Source: Balneolaceae bacterium UBA3186
GTDB taxonomy: Bacteria; Bacteroidota; Rhodothermia; Balneolales; Balneolaceae
Direction of reading: 5' to 3'
DNA: 64,000 bases
Assembly: GCA_002364085.1 (NCBI GenBank)
Contig: DEXK01000021.1
Span: forward strand, 9,982 to 73,981
Part shown: piece after piece, positions 25,771-35,393 of the stretch
How positions within the stretch are numbered: position 1 is the stretch's first letter
Layout of the letters: every line of letters begins with the position of its first letter
Position numbers and translations under genes: made by a program
The notes under the pieces: generated by a model
Told to the model about the DNA's origin: nothing
Databases searched by the model: none
What the model saw: the letters and a program-made list of their open reading frames with translations, nothing else

Positions 25771-27744
25771 CTATAAAGAAAAAACTAACTCCCACTTTGT
25801 TCCTTTTCCTGGATGTGATTCCAATGCCAACTTAGATTTTTTACTTATTGATGATACTCTTTTTTTGATATTATCCAATCCATTTCCTTTATGATTTTTA
25901 CCCGTATCAAAACCAATTCCATTATCCTCTACTTTAACGATAAAAGAATTGTTAATGCTGCTAAAAACGACGCAAGCATCAGAAGCTTCTGAGTGACGTA
26001 CTAAATTAGTAATTATCTCCTTATATACCAGCCAAAGCTCTTTTCTGGCTTCAATTTTCATTGGCACTTCTGAAGTTGTATCGATTTCAATTTGATATTC
26101 AATGTCTTTAGACTCAAACATTTTTGATGCATACCGTTTACATTTCGTTAAAAATGCTTCCCAATCGTCATTCTCAGGATCTATTGCCCAAATAATATCA
26201 TTAATCTTTTCTTTGGCTTCGATTGCGCTTTCATCTATTCTTTTAAGAAATTTATTTGAATCCTGTGAATCGTCTCGTTTTGCTGCTTCACTAAAAAAGC
26301 TGATACTACTCAAGGTAGCACTCAAGTCATCGTGCAAATCTCTGGCAATCTTATTTCTTGTTCTCTCTTCTTGCAACAGGAAATGAATTCTATATCGATA
26401 AAATATATACCCCGTTAAAAGTATCAATAAGATTAATACAACTGCATTTCTTGTTTTAACAGTCCCCAATTCATTAGCTACCTCAGCTAACTCCTGATTT
26501 TTTGCCCTCATTTGAAAGCGTACTCTTGAGATGGCTTCTTCCATCTCTTCACCCCTTTTTTCTAAAATTGCCTTACTATCAATTAAATGTCTTGTGACAT
26601 TGTACGCAGTTTCATATTCTCCCATACTATTCAAAATTTCACCCTTCAAAACCCAGACATCGATCTCTAATATACTTGAGGGCATTCTTGACACTTGTTG
26701 CTCTGCGAGACCTATCATATTTAGAGCCTCCGTAAATTCCTTCTTTAAGTATAAAATTTTCGACTTCAACAAATAATACTCAACACGAGCAGGTAGCTGT
26801 AATCGGTTTATATTAAAGCTATCCAAAAAAGGTAATTGTCCTTCAGCCTGCTTTACCTCTTTAATATCTAGATATGCCTGAGCTAAAAATAGATGACTAA
26901 GAAAATCTTTCTGTGGTAAAGATTTTTGTATTTCTACCGCTTCCTCAAACTTAGTGATAGCTTCTTTGTAGTTACCGAGAGTTCTCTCTAAAGTACCATA
27001 GCTTTTTTTAATAGAAACAAGTCTGATCGGGTCTAATTCAGTTGAATTATCGCATTCATCTAATAATTCCTTTGCTTTCTCAAGCTCATTATTAACCCGG
27101 TAAGCATTACTCATTCTCAATAACGTTTCACACCTGCCCCCAATTCCTGTTTCAGAGTCTAACAATTGTTCGTATTGAGCTATTGCAATTTCGGTTGCCC
27201 CAACTCGTACATATAAATTGGCAAGGCGTTCTATCAAGAATTCTTTTTCAAACCCTTCTATCTCTTTATCATTTACAATTTCAATTGCTTCCAGAAATTG
27301 TTCTTCAGATTTTAGAAATTCATTATTCCTCAAATAGAGATTACCTAAGCTTATTTTTAAGCTCAAAATTTGTTGTTTTTCATTTAATTGCTCAAAGAGC
27401 TGAATACTTTTTTCAGCGAAATAAATTGCTGAATCAGGTCTTGGTCTCTCCCAGTATTTAGACAGGATGAGGTTATAAAAAGCTTGTTTCTTAGTTACTT
27501 CAACTTCGTTTAACTCCAACACCAACTCAGCAACTTCAGGAATTACTCTTGGATTGGAGAGAAAAGTCTGGAGGGTAAATTGATAGTACCTTATAAGTAA
27601 TGAATCCTGGTTAGTAATATCTGAAATCGAGGATTTAAAACTTTCGATGGATTGACGGCTTGGTGGCAACTGGTTCGCTGTGTTTTGAGCTTGAATTTCA
27701 AAAGTTAGAAAACAAACTAATACTACCACAATAAGTCTTGTCAT
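25771..27744 (-). CDS. Two-component sensor histidine kinase 2 (TPR sensor, HisKA_3)
   Basis: 657 aa. Signal peptide (MTRLIVVVLVCFLTFEIQAQ), then TPR-like helical repeats over about 100-380 (LSLKISLGNLYLRNNEFLKS; NYKEAITKFEEAVEIQKS), a coiled coil, a transmembrane helix (NAVVLILLILLTGYIFYRY) and a HisKA_3/HATPase core. The core is very close to kinase 1: RDLHDDLSATLSSISFFSEA against KDLHDDLSGTLSSISFFSEA, with the phospho-His at about 471. N-box KEIITNLVRHSEAS and G-box VEDNGIGF are intact. So nearly the same kinase module is attached to a different periplasmic sensor. Confidence 0.9.
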   Translation of the reverse strand: MTRLIVVVLVCFLTFEIQAQNTANQLPPSRQSIESFKSSISDITNQDSLLIRYYQFTLQTFLSNPRVIPEVAELVLELNEVEVTKKQAFYNLILSKYWERPRPDSAIYFAEKSIQLFEQLNEKQQILSLKISLGNLYLRNNEFLKSEEQFLEAIEIVNDKEIEGFEKEFLIERLANLYVRVGATEIAIAQYEQLLDSETGIGGRCETLLRMSNAYRVNNELEKAKELLDECDNSTELDPIRLVSIKKSYGTLERTLGNYKEAITKFEEAVEIQKSLPQKDFLSHLFLAQAYLDIKEVKQAEGQLPFLDSFNINRLQLPARVEYYLLKSKILYLKKEFTEALNMIGLAEQQVSRMPSSILEIDVWVLKGEILNSMGEYETAYNVTRHLIDSKAILEKRGEEMEEAISRVRFQMRAKNQELAEVANELGTVKTRNAVVLILLILLTGYIFYRYRIHFLLQEERTRNKIARDLHDDLSATLSSISFFSEAAKRDDSQDSNKFLKRIDESAIEAKEKINDIIWAIDPENDDWEAFLTKCKRYASKMFESKDIEYQIEIDTTSEVPMKIEARKELWLVYKEIITNLVRHSEASDACVVFSSINNSFIVKVEDNGIGFDTGKNHKGNGLDNIKKRVSSISKKSKLALESHPGKGTKWELVFSL

Positions 27745-27837
27745 ACCAAATGTCCTTAAAAATGTCCTGTTTTTTTATGGTACAGAGAATACTAAAACGA
27801 AATGTTACTTTCAGTATAAAATCTAGATTCAGAAAAA

Positions 27838-28479
27838 TCAGATTGCAATAAGGTTTCTGTTTATACCTTTTGAAACCGCTTCGGACCTGGAATTGACTTC
27901 CAATTTTTTATAAATACCTCTTATATGATGTCTCACTCCATCAACGGAAAGAAATATCTTTTTACCAATTTCTGCATAAGATCTTCCTGTAGCCAGTTCA
28001 CGAAGGATCTCCAATTCTCTTTCTGATAGCTGCTTCTCCGGAGGGAGAGATTTTATATGGAAGGTGTTTATCACTTTTCTGGCAATGTTAGGAGTCATTG
28101 GCGATCCTCCACTCATTGCCTGACGAATCGCCTTAACAAGATCTTCCGGGGAGGTTTTTTTTAATAAATACCCAACTGCACCAGCTTTAACTGCATTGAA
28201 TATATTTTCATCATCATCAAACACGGTAGCCATTAACATTTCGGCTTTAAGGTTATGACTTTTGATTTTTTTAACGCCTTCAATTCCTGAGATCCCGGGC
28301 AATTCTATATCCATAATTATAAGATCGCATTTCTTAAGCTCGTCGGAGTCCCATGCATCTTCGAAAGATTCAAAGCTTCCTATCACACACATGTCTTGTT
28401 CCAGATCGATGAATGTTTCCCAACCTTCACGCATATATGGGTTATCCTCAACTATGCCAACCTTGATCAAATTTTCCAT
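27838..28479 (-). CDS. NarL/LuxR-family response regulator 2
   Basis: 213 aa from the ATG at 28479 (TTG 6 nt upstream possible). Receiver: IVEDN, phospho-acceptor Asp57 in IIMDIELPG, LLKKTSPEDLVKA. C-terminal LuxR HTH: LSERELEILRELATGRSYAE, then IFLSVDGVRHHIRGIYKKL. It shares the PYMREGWET and SVDGVRxHIR segments with regulator 1, so the two arose by duplication and may have overlapping targets. It lies between kinase 3 and kinase 2. Confidence 0.9.
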   Translation of the reverse strand: MENLIKVGIVEDNPYMREGWETFIDLEQDMCVIGSFESFEDAWDSDELKKCDLIIMDIELPGISGIEGVKKIKSHNLKAEMLMATVFDDDENIFNAVKAGAVGYLLKKTSPEDLVKAIRQAMSGGSPMTPNIARKVINTFHIKSLPPEKQLSERELEILRELATGRSYAEIGKKIFLSVDGVRHHIRGIYKKLEVNSRSEAVSKGINRNLIAI

Positions 28480-28545
28480 ATCCAAATGATTTTATTTCAA
28501 TATATCTAAATGCCGCATGCATATGGCTACATGATGATGTGGTAA

Positions 28546-31407
28546 TTACAATGGAACTTCGATAATCCAGCTTGTTCCTTCTGCGACTATTGATTCAAGA
28601 CTCACTTCTCCATCGATCGCTTCTACTCTTTTTTTGATATTTTGAATTCCATTTCCTGATTCAACAGCCTTCATATCAAAGCCTTTTCCTTTGTCTCTGA
28701 TCGTAATGTTCAACTTGTTAGATTGAGTTTTAAATCGGATCAATACATATTCAGCTTCAGCATGTTTGGTTATATTAGTAATGATTTCTTTGAATATAAG
28801 CCAAAGATTCTTCCTTAATTCCATTTCAAGTTGACCGGGAATATTTTCATCCATTTCTAATGAATATTCAATGCCTTGGGCTTCTAAAATATCGGATGCA
28901 TGCCGTCTACATTTGGTTAAGAAGTTTACCCATTCATCATGTGTTGGATTTATCGTCCATACAATATCACTGATCTTTTCTTTGGCTTCATCTGCACTTT
29001 TTTCGATTAATCCTATAAACCGCTCCTGATTTTCTTTATTCGGATTTTTGGTAATTGCTTTAGCAAAGTTGCTGATACCAATTAGTGTCCCTGACAGATC
29101 ATCGTGCAGATCATCGGCAATTCTGTTTCTTACTCCCTGAATTTTTAAGATTTGATTTATTCTGATCTTATAGATGCCATATAAAATTCCTGCTATCACA
29201 ATCAAGTATAACATGTACGCCCACCAAGTTCTGTACCAGGGTGGTAAGATGGTGAAGGTGATAGTATCTATTTCACCATCTGCCTCATATACGTTTCGGC
29301 TTTTAACCTTAAAGACATACTCTCCTTCACCTAGGTTTGTATAATCTTTTTGAGTTTCAAGACTCCATGTACTCCAGTCATTATCAAAACCATCCAATTT
29401 ATATTGATATGTATTTCGTTCAGGATCTATATAACTAGTTGCAGCATAAGTAAAACGAATTTCATTATCGCTATATGTAAGTGTAATTGTCTCTTCTGGT
29501 TCTCCAAAACCACCGTAAATCAAAGAATCTCTATTTACAAAAAAGCCGGTGATATTTGTTTTAAAGTCGTAATCATAACTCCAATCTTTATCCGACAACT
29601 TATACACACCATTTACACCCCCAAACCATACTTCATCATTGCTACACTCAATTGTGTAAATATTCCCGCCCCCTATGGTTTCGAATTTTGATGAATTTAC
29701 ATTCCATTTACCTTTCTCATAGAATACTTTTTTTATCTTAAAATTATTTTGAATCCAAATATCTCCTGATGGACATTGTTTAAAGTCATGAACTTGTTTT
29801 TGAGTTAGATCCGGATCAATTTTTCTTAAGAAATTACTTTTACTGAACTCCTCTTGAGTTTTATCATAAACATAAAGACCCGTTAATGTATCTGCTCCTT
29901 CAACAGAAATATAAACTTCGCCATTGATTACATCCATTTTGTTAATTCGATTTATGCCTTTGGGGAGTTCTAATTCAATTACATTTTGCTGGTTATACTT
30001 ATAAGTGTAAATATTTTGTAAATCATTAAAGTAGAATTCATTATTGATTTTTATAGCATTTTTTATCCCGGAAACTTTCAAGTTAAGAGGATGCACTAAT
30101 CTGTAATCACTGTAAATTCCCCCCTCTCCAATCCACAAATCCTCATTATTATCGTAATCTGAAATTCCAGCAAAGAAATTAATCTCTGTTTTTTTTGAAA
30201 ACTTTTTTTCGTTCTCATTCAATTCAAATAATCCATCACTATTAAAATATACAAGCTTGTTATCCCTTACTCCTATATTGATAGAGTTTTGAGTATTACC
30301 TGATGTAGCTATAGCACTGAACTGAAATGTTCTGTTTATATCGTTTATAGTACCTAAATAAATTTCATTAGTAGTTTGTGCAAGTACTTTATCATTTATT
30401 GAAGCTACTTTTAATACCTCATCACCTATTCCATCTCCGATCATAAAGTTGTTTAGACTATTTTGCATGGGGATTTTTTGTATTCCGCCCCATAATCCTA
30501 ACCATAATGTATTTTCATGATCTAAATACAAATCCAGTACAGAGTTAGTAAAAGCACCGTTACTGGTATCAAATATTTTAATAAGCTCTCCCTGTCTGCT
30601 ATAAAAAAATACACCACCATCGAGTGTAGCTATTGCTAATACATTATCATTGATTAATTCGGCTTTGTAGATATAGCTTTTGATTAATTCTTGCTCTCTT
30701 TGAACATCAAATTTGGAAAAATTTATACCATCAAATGAATACAAACCTGAATCCACGTGACCCAGTATAATGTTATTTTCAAAGCCTGATAGCGCAAATG
30801 ATATTTTATCGCCTTTAAAAATTTCACTTTTTTCTAAATAGCTAAACTTCTCATTTTCAAATTTGTGAATACCAGCTTTCGAAGCAAAATACTTTTGAGA
30901 TTTTAGCATAAAACTGATGGAAGAGTTAATTTCTTTTAAACGATAAGAATGCAAAATGTCATTCTTTAAAACCTCAAGCCCTTTATTTCCAAAAAAGAAT
31001 ACCGAACTATCATCTTCGAAAATACTGATATGTTGCTGAACCGAATCAATGCTTTCGTATATTTTGTTAGATAGAGAATGGTAGGTAAAGTTATTAACTG
31101 AATCCGCATCTATATAACCAAAATCATATTGACCACTTGCATAAAACTTTCCTTCTTTAGACAAAAATAGTGCTGTTCCCCTTCCGCGTTCACCAATATG
31201 AATACTTTCCCAGCTGTTCCCATCAAAAAAAGTAAGCCCTTCACCTTGTGCAAAGTATATTATTTGATTCGAATCTTGTTTTATATCCCATATTTGTTGG
31301 TGAGCCCTATATTCTTTGGGTGAATAGTATTTAGAAACAAAAAACCCTTGACAAAAAACTGACAAGGGTGTTAAGGAACATAAAAATATTAGAATTAAGG
31401 TTTTCAA
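28546..31407 (-). CDS. Two-component sensor histidine kinase 3 (propeller sensor, HisKA_3)
   Basis: 953 aa, TTG start; no ATG precedes the signal peptide (KTLILIFLCSLTPLSVFCQ). Extracytoplasmic propeller (e.g. LYLDHENTLWLGLWGGIQKI), Y_Y_Y domain at about 640-720 (YQYKLDGFDNDWSTWSL) and a transmembrane helix (AYMLYLIVIAGILYGIYKI). HisKA_3 with phospho-His in DDLHDDLSGTLIGISNFAKA (about 768), N-box KEIITNITKHAEAE and G-box IRDKGKGFDM. The core is more diverged than kinases 1 and 2. It sits 66 nt upstream of regulator 2 and 13 nt downstream of a lipoprotein gene. Confidence 0.9.
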   Translation of the reverse strand: MKTLILIFLCSLTPLSVFCQGFFVSKYYSPKEYRAHQQIWDIKQDSNQIIYFAQGEGLTFFDGNSWESIHIGERGRGTALFLSKEGKFYASGQYDFGYIDADSVNNFTYHSLSNKIYESIDSVQQHISIFEDDSSVFFFGNKGLEVLKNDILHSYRLKEINSSISFMLKSQKYFASKAGIHKFENEKFSYLEKSEIFKGDKISFALSGFENNIILGHVDSGLYSFDGINFSKFDVQREQELIKSYIYKAELINDNVLAIATLDGGVFFYSRQGELIKIFDTSNGAFTNSVLDLYLDHENTLWLGLWGGIQKIPMQNSLNNFMIGDGIGDEVLKVASINDKVLAQTTNEIYLGTINDINRTFQFSAIATSGNTQNSINIGVRDNKLVYFNSDGLFELNENEKKFSKKTEINFFAGISDYDNNEDLWIGEGGIYSDYRLVHPLNLKVSGIKNAIKINNEFYFNDLQNIYTYKYNQQNVIELELPKGINRINKMDVINGEVYISVEGADTLTGLYVYDKTQEEFSKSNFLRKIDPDLTQKQVHDFKQCPSGDIWIQNNFKIKKVFYEKGKWNVNSSKFETIGGGNIYTIECSNDEVWFGGVNGVYKLSDKDWSYDYDFKTNITGFFVNRDSLIYGGFGEPEETITLTYSDNEIRFTYAATSYIDPERNTYQYKLDGFDNDWSTWSLETQKDYTNLGEGEYVFKVKSRNVYEADGEIDTITFTILPPWYRTWWAYMLYLIVIAGILYGIYKIRINQILKIQGVRNRIADDLHDDLSGTLIGISNFAKAITKNPNKENQERFIGLIEKSADEAKEKISDIVWTINPTHDEWVNFLTKCRRHASDILEAQGIEYSLEMDENIPGQLEMELRKNLWLIFKEIITNITKHAEAEYVLIRFKTQSNKLNITIRDKGKGFDMKAVESGNGIQNIKKRVEAIDGEVSLESIVAEGTSWIIEVPL

Positions 31408-31420
31408 ACTCTAATAAGAA

Positions 31421-31900
31421 TTAACCATTACAATTTTCATACCTTGGATCACATACATGACCGAGTTCATGACCTGGTTCTATTTTTATTGCCGATTCGA
31501 TTAATATCTTAAATTCCAAGTACCCATCTTCTGTAACAGTAACATAGCTACGATTCGAGTTAAGATAGTGATCAAATAAAAAGTCTAAATTATGTAAACT
31601 ATCTGTATTGGCTGTTTCGGCAACTCTGAAGACTAATAAATTTCCTGACTTAATGGTTCTGGTCGTATCGCGTTGAGCTGTTAATTCTGAAGTAAATTCC
31701 CCAGTATTCTTATCTAAAAAAGCTCCTTCTCTGATATTGGGACTATTAGCTTTCTGTTTTTCTATAAAGACATCAACCTTGGAAGTTGTTTCATTGATCA
31801 GTGAAAGTTCAAATTTTTTAAGTTCATTTTGCTCGTAGCAATTACTAAAGAATATTAGACTAAAACTAAGAAGTAAAAATAAAGACAGCTGATTTTTCAT
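31421..31900 (-). CDS. Hypothetical lipoprotein at the head of the signalling cluster
   Basis: 159 aa. MKNQLSLFLLLSFSLIFFSN then C: signal peptide with a probable, slightly atypical lipobox (FSNC). The mature part has FELSLINETTSKVDVFIEKQ and a C-terminal GHELGHVCDPRYENCNG with two Cys that could form a disulfide. The EPGHELGH run looks superficially like HExxH, but the spacing is wrong for a metalloprotease. The family is not recognised. It lies 13 nt upstream of kinase 3, so it could be an accessory or input protein for that kinase (inference). Confidence 0.6.
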   Translation of the reverse strand: MKNQLSLFLLLSFSLIFFSNCYEQNELKKFELSLINETTSKVDVFIEKQKANSPNIREGAFLDKNTGEFTSELTAQRDTTRTIKSGNLLVFRVAETANTDSLHNLDFLFDHYLNSNRSYVTVTEDGYLEFKILIESAIKIEPGHELGHVCDPRYENCNG

Positions 31901-32149
31901 AGTTCAAAGTGTGTTGAAGTTTCGAAAATACTAAATCAATTCATCTAATTAATCACTACCTGTTCATGCAGTTTTCCAATTTCCGATTAAGAACGAATAG
32001 ACTGTAGTTTATAAGATAGTGTAAATAAAGTTTTATCAAAGAATTAAACAATTAACGCTTTATAAAAAACCATTTAACTAATCCTAATTAAACAAATTTT
32101 TTACTTTAAATCTTAAAAGATCATTATTAGCAATGAGAAGTCAGCTTTA

Positions 32150-32686
32150 TCATTGTATAAAATCAGAAAAACCCGGAGAATTCATAAATTCATTCTGGTA
32201 TCTATTGTTAGAACTAAGACCACTTTCAATCAACTGTCGAACTTGAGGTTTACTAATCCCAACTTTAACAAAGCCTCTGTACACTCCATCTGTCATTATT
32301 GATTCTTTAAAACTGACTTCGGCTGATTCTTCAATTTTGTAATGAGCGTTACGAAGCATCATAATAAAATTAGATTCATTTACAATACTTGAACCATCTC
32401 TCGAGAGTTCTTTTCGTACATCTTCAAGCTCTTTTGCGATATAACTTTCCAACAAAGCTCGGGCTTCTTTTTCAGCTCTTAACTCTGCGGTTTTAGGATC
32501 TGAGGAGACTGCGGTTGCACGAGCATAAAAACGCGTCGAGTCAGAGTAAAACTCATAAGCGCCATACCACGTCGGATACAGTGTATTATTTACTGATATA
32601 TTTTTGTTAGTTAGTTCACTTGCTCCTGAGCATGCCAAAGCTAAAAGTGCAACGCTGATCAGAAGTGTTCTTGAAATATATTTCAT
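32150..32686 (-). CDS. LPP20-like lipoprotein
   Basis: 178 aa from the ATG at 32686. Lipoprotein signal MKYISRTLLISVALLALACS (lipobox LALAC). The mature domain starts PTWYGAYEFYSDSTRFYARA and continues AELRAEKEARALLESYIAKE, the pattern of the LPP20/LptE-unrelated envelope lipoproteins first named in Helicobacter. Function unknown. The stop of htrA and this start share one base (TGATG), so translation is coupled to the protease gene. Confidence 0.7.
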   Translation of the reverse strand: MKYISRTLLISVALLALACSGASELTNKNISVNNTLYPTWYGAYEFYSDSTRFYARATAVSSDPKTAELRAEKEARALLESYIAKELEDVRKELSRDGSSIVNESNFIMMLRNAHYKIEESAEVSFKESIMTDGVYRGFVKVGISKPQVRQLIESGLSSNNRYQNEFMNSPGFSDFIQ

Positions 32687-34200
32687 CAATTATCTTTCAA
32701 TTCGATGTAACCACGGGCATTATCTTCATCTAATACCTCAATAGTTACTGCTTTATTTTTGTTTAAATTTTCGTCAATAAGTTCTTTTAAACTTTCGAGA
32801 TCTTCAACTTCAATTTCATTTACTGATATTATCTTTTGATTCTTTTTTAAGCCCCTGTTCCATGCTTCAGAATATTTGTAGACTTTTGAAATTATCATAT
32901 GATTGGTTGAACCATTTTGAGTAGGCACTTCTATTACTCTGAATCCAAGATCGAATTCATGAAAATCTACTTCCAGCTCAAATACTTCAGGTTCTGCTTC
33001 CTCTTCTTCCGGAATATCAGGAATTCCAACCAGATCATTAATTTGTTGCTGCTCAAGCATTTTTAATTCTACAGATTGAATGAATTCTTCTCCTTCTCTC
33101 CAAATAGTTAATTGAACTTTTTCTCCGGGTCTGACTATAGCGATCTTCTCCTGAAGTTGATTTGATTCATTAACTTCTACTCCATTTACTTTTAAGATCA
33201 CATCACCAAGTTCCAAACCTGCAACATCCGCAGCTCCATCCTCTGTTATCACAATGATCTCAACTCCCTTTACTTCATCGAGACCGATATCCACTGCTCT
33301 GTTATAATCTACTGAAGCAATACTTACTCCTAATAATGCTCTTCGCACTTCACCAAACTCTATTAGGTCAGTAGCTACTTTCATTGCTAAATTTACAGGC
33401 ACTGCAAAACCATACCCTTGATAACTACCACTTTGTGATGCTATAGCAGTATTTATGCCTACTAATTGTCCACTTGTATTTACTAAAGCTCCACCACTAT
33501 TTCCTTTATTAATTGCTGCATCAGTTTGTATAAAACTCTCAATTCTGAAGTTATCATCTATGATCTGAACATCTCTGCTGAGTGCACTTACAATTCCTGC
33601 GGTAACGGTAGAGCGAAGTCTGAACGGATTCCCAATTGCTAATACCCATTCTCCTACATCTACTGATTCAGAATTTCCTACGGTTATAGCAGAATGGTCA
33701 TTGCCATCTATTTTGATAACTGCAAGATCAGTACTAGGATCCAACCCTACTATTTTTGCCGGGAATTCTCTTTTATCATTCAAAACTACTTTTATACCTT
33801 TTTCAACAGCATCTTCGATCACATGATTATTTGTAAGTATGTAGCCATCTTTTGTAATTAAAACTCCGGAGCCTACTGTTCTTGCTCTGCGTGGAATTAC
33901 TCTATTCCAGAAATTGCTTGATCTCCCTTCGTCTTCAGAAACCGGAATAATAGTTTCAATGTAAACAACAGATGGGGTCACTGTACTTGCAATCGTTTTA
34001 AAAACAAATCTTGGATCAATATCTGCGAGTTCTTCATCTTCGAAAAAAGGCGATTCACTTTTTTTCACTTCGGTATAACGAACTTCGGAAAGCGGAGCTA
34101 AGTCGTCATTAATCGTATATAGTGCAACCAGAGTTCCTATTGAAACTCCTATTAATATTAACAGTATCCCTGTTAAAAACCTGTCTCTCTTTCTCATCAT
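32686..34200 (-). CDS. HtrA/Do-like serine protease with PDZ domains, membrane anchored
   Basis: 504 aa from the ATG at 34200, which has AAGGAG 5 nt upstream. N-terminal helix GILLILIGVSIGTLVALY acts as anchor or signal. The catalytic triad is His126 (LTNNHVIED), Asp158 (PSTDLAVIKID) and Ser235 (NKGNSGGALV). PDZ1 is at about 285-375 (LLGVSIASVDY; GLELGDVILKVNGVEV) and a second, diverged PDZ at about 400-500 (NRGLKKNQKIISVNEIEV). HtrA proteases degrade or refold misfolded envelope proteins in the periplasm. It is translationally coupled to recO upstream and to the LPP20-like gene downstream through TGATG junctions. Confidence 0.92.
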   Translation of the reverse strand: MMRKRDRFLTGILLILIGVSIGTLVALYTINDDLAPLSEVRYTEVKKSESPFFEDEELADIDPRFVFKTIASTVTPSVVYIETIIPVSEDEGRSSNFWNRVIPRRARTVGSGVLITKDGYILTNNHVIEDAVEKGIKVVLNDKREFPAKIVGLDPSTDLAVIKIDGNDHSAITVGNSESVDVGEWVLAIGNPFRLRSTVTAGIVSALSRDVQIIDDNFRIESFIQTDAAINKGNSGGALVNTSGQLVGINTAIASQSGSYQGYGFAVPVNLAMKVATDLIEFGEVRRALLGVSIASVDYNRAVDIGLDEVKGVEIIVITEDGAADVAGLELGDVILKVNGVEVNESNQLQEKIAIVRPGEKVQLTIWREGEEFIQSVELKMLEQQQINDLVGIPDIPEEEEAEPEVFELEVDFHEFDLGFRVIEVPTQNGSTNHMIISKVYKYSEAWNRGLKKNQKIISVNEIEVEDLESLKELIDENLNKNKAVTIEVLDEDNARGYIELKDN

Positions 34201-34937
34201 CAAGTCTCCTTTAGCATCTGTTCAAAAATTGTATCCGATCTTCGATCCTTAAAACTATCAATATGGTATTTAAAGTAAACATCTAAATGATGAATTAGTT
34301 GTTTTAATTCCGAATTTGAAAAATCAATATTAAAAATTTCTGTATTCCTTGAAGTAACTCCAACTTTTAAGAACATAGCTTGATTTTTGGTCAGCTTATA
34401 AGATAGATCAGAGTCAGGGTTTTCAGTTAAAGTTCCACTACTGATATTAAGATAAACAGTTTCATTTTCCTGTGTGTTTTGAACAATTAATCCAACTCCG
34501 GCAATTTGTGCTAATCTTATTTGAACGTATGGAAAAATAGATGGGCGAACAGTTTCAACATCTCCGAGCCATTTTATAAATGTACTTGAAAATAAAAATA
34601 ACTCATCATTTTCTTCATTTTCATGAGTCAGCTGAGAAATTAATTCTAAAGTTGAATAAAGAATCGAAGCCCGTTCAAAATCTTTTCTGAAATTTAAAGA
34701 TTGATAAAGAATGGAAGCATCTGATAGAGTTTGAATACTTCTAGAATCTTTATAATAGTAAGTAGCTTCGAGTATATTGCCAACTTCAATTGTTCCTGAC
34801 AACTTGCTTTTGGGCTTCTTTACCCCTTTTGCAATAAGAGCAATTTTACCATTAGATTGGCATAAAACAGTGATTATCTTGCTTGAACCTTGATAATCAA
34901 TGGACCGGAGTACTATAGCTTTTGAGGTTAAGATCAT
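34200..34937 (-). CDS. recO: DNA repair protein RecO
   Basis: 245 aa, normal length. The OB-fold N-domain has the family start ILTSKAIVLRSIDYQGSSKI followed by AKGVKKPKSKLSG; a helical C-domain follows. RecO loads RecA with RecR on SSB-coated single-stranded DNA. The four-Cys zinc site found in some RecO proteins is absent, as in E. coli. The stop overlaps the htrA start. It is 51 nt downstream of the receiver gene that ends the DUF11 locus. Confidence 0.88.
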   Translation of the reverse strand: MILTSKAIVLRSIDYQGSSKIITVLCQSNGKIALIAKGVKKPKSKLSGTIEVGNILEATYYYKDSRSIQTLSDASILYQSLNFRKDFERASILYSTLELISQLTHENEENDELFLFSSTFIKWLGDVETVRPSIFPYVQIRLAQIAGVGLIVQNTQENETVYLNISSGTLTENPDSDLSYKLTKNQAMFLKVGVTSRNTEIFNIDFSNSELKQLIHHLDVYFKYHIDSFKDRRSDTIFEQMLKET

Positions 34938-34988
34938 GCGTGGAATCTATTCCAACAAGCTATAAAATGAAACTATTTTCCAGATTAT

Positions 34989-35384
34989 TTAAGCAGCAGT
35001 AATTCTATCAAGTCCACGTTTCAAGATCATGGAAAGCTCGTCAGGTTTTGCTGGTTTTCGAATCAAGTTTTCAATACTTATAGCATTTGCTTTTTCGATC
35101 AGATTTTTTTGTGAAGTAGAAGAAATATATTGAAAAGGTATATTCAGATCTGGATAAAGGTGCTCAATTTTTTCATGAAGAGTAAATCCGTCCATTCCGG
35201 GCATTTGAATATCTGAAAGAATTATATTTGGCTTGATATACTCCAACATTTCAAGTGCTTTATACCCATCAGAAAACAAAAGCACCAAAAAGCCTCTTTG
35301 TTCCAACATCCTGCCCATTAATACTCTGTATGCATCATTGTCTTCAACAATAAATACAATTGGTTTTAAAATTTTGTTACGCAT
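34989..35384 (-). CDS. Stand-alone receiver (CheY-like) response regulator
   Basis: 131 aa, a single receiver domain with no output domain: FIVEDNDAYRVLMGRMLEQR, phospho-acceptor Asp58 (ILSDIQMPGMDG), YISSTS switch and RKPAKP containing the conserved Lys. Its start is 9 nt after the stop of the 3260-aa surface protein gene, so it belongs to that operon. A stand-alone receiver could signal through protein contact, and the location suggests a role in controlling or responding to the surface system (inference). No partner kinase lies next to it. Confidence 0.88.
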   Translation of the reverse strand: MRNKILKPIVFIVEDNDAYRVLMGRMLEQRGFLVLLFSDGYKALEMLEYIKPNIILSDIQMPGMDGFTLHEKIEHLYPDLNIPFQYISSTSQKNLIEKANAISIENLIRKPAKPDELSMILKRGLDRITAA

Positions 35385-35393
35385 TGTCTTAAC

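Noticed and set aside
31430..31480. GHELGH in the lipoprotein as an HExxH metalloprotease motif
   Set aside because: The residues do not give H-E-x-x-H in the right register, and no third ligand or fold is apparent.
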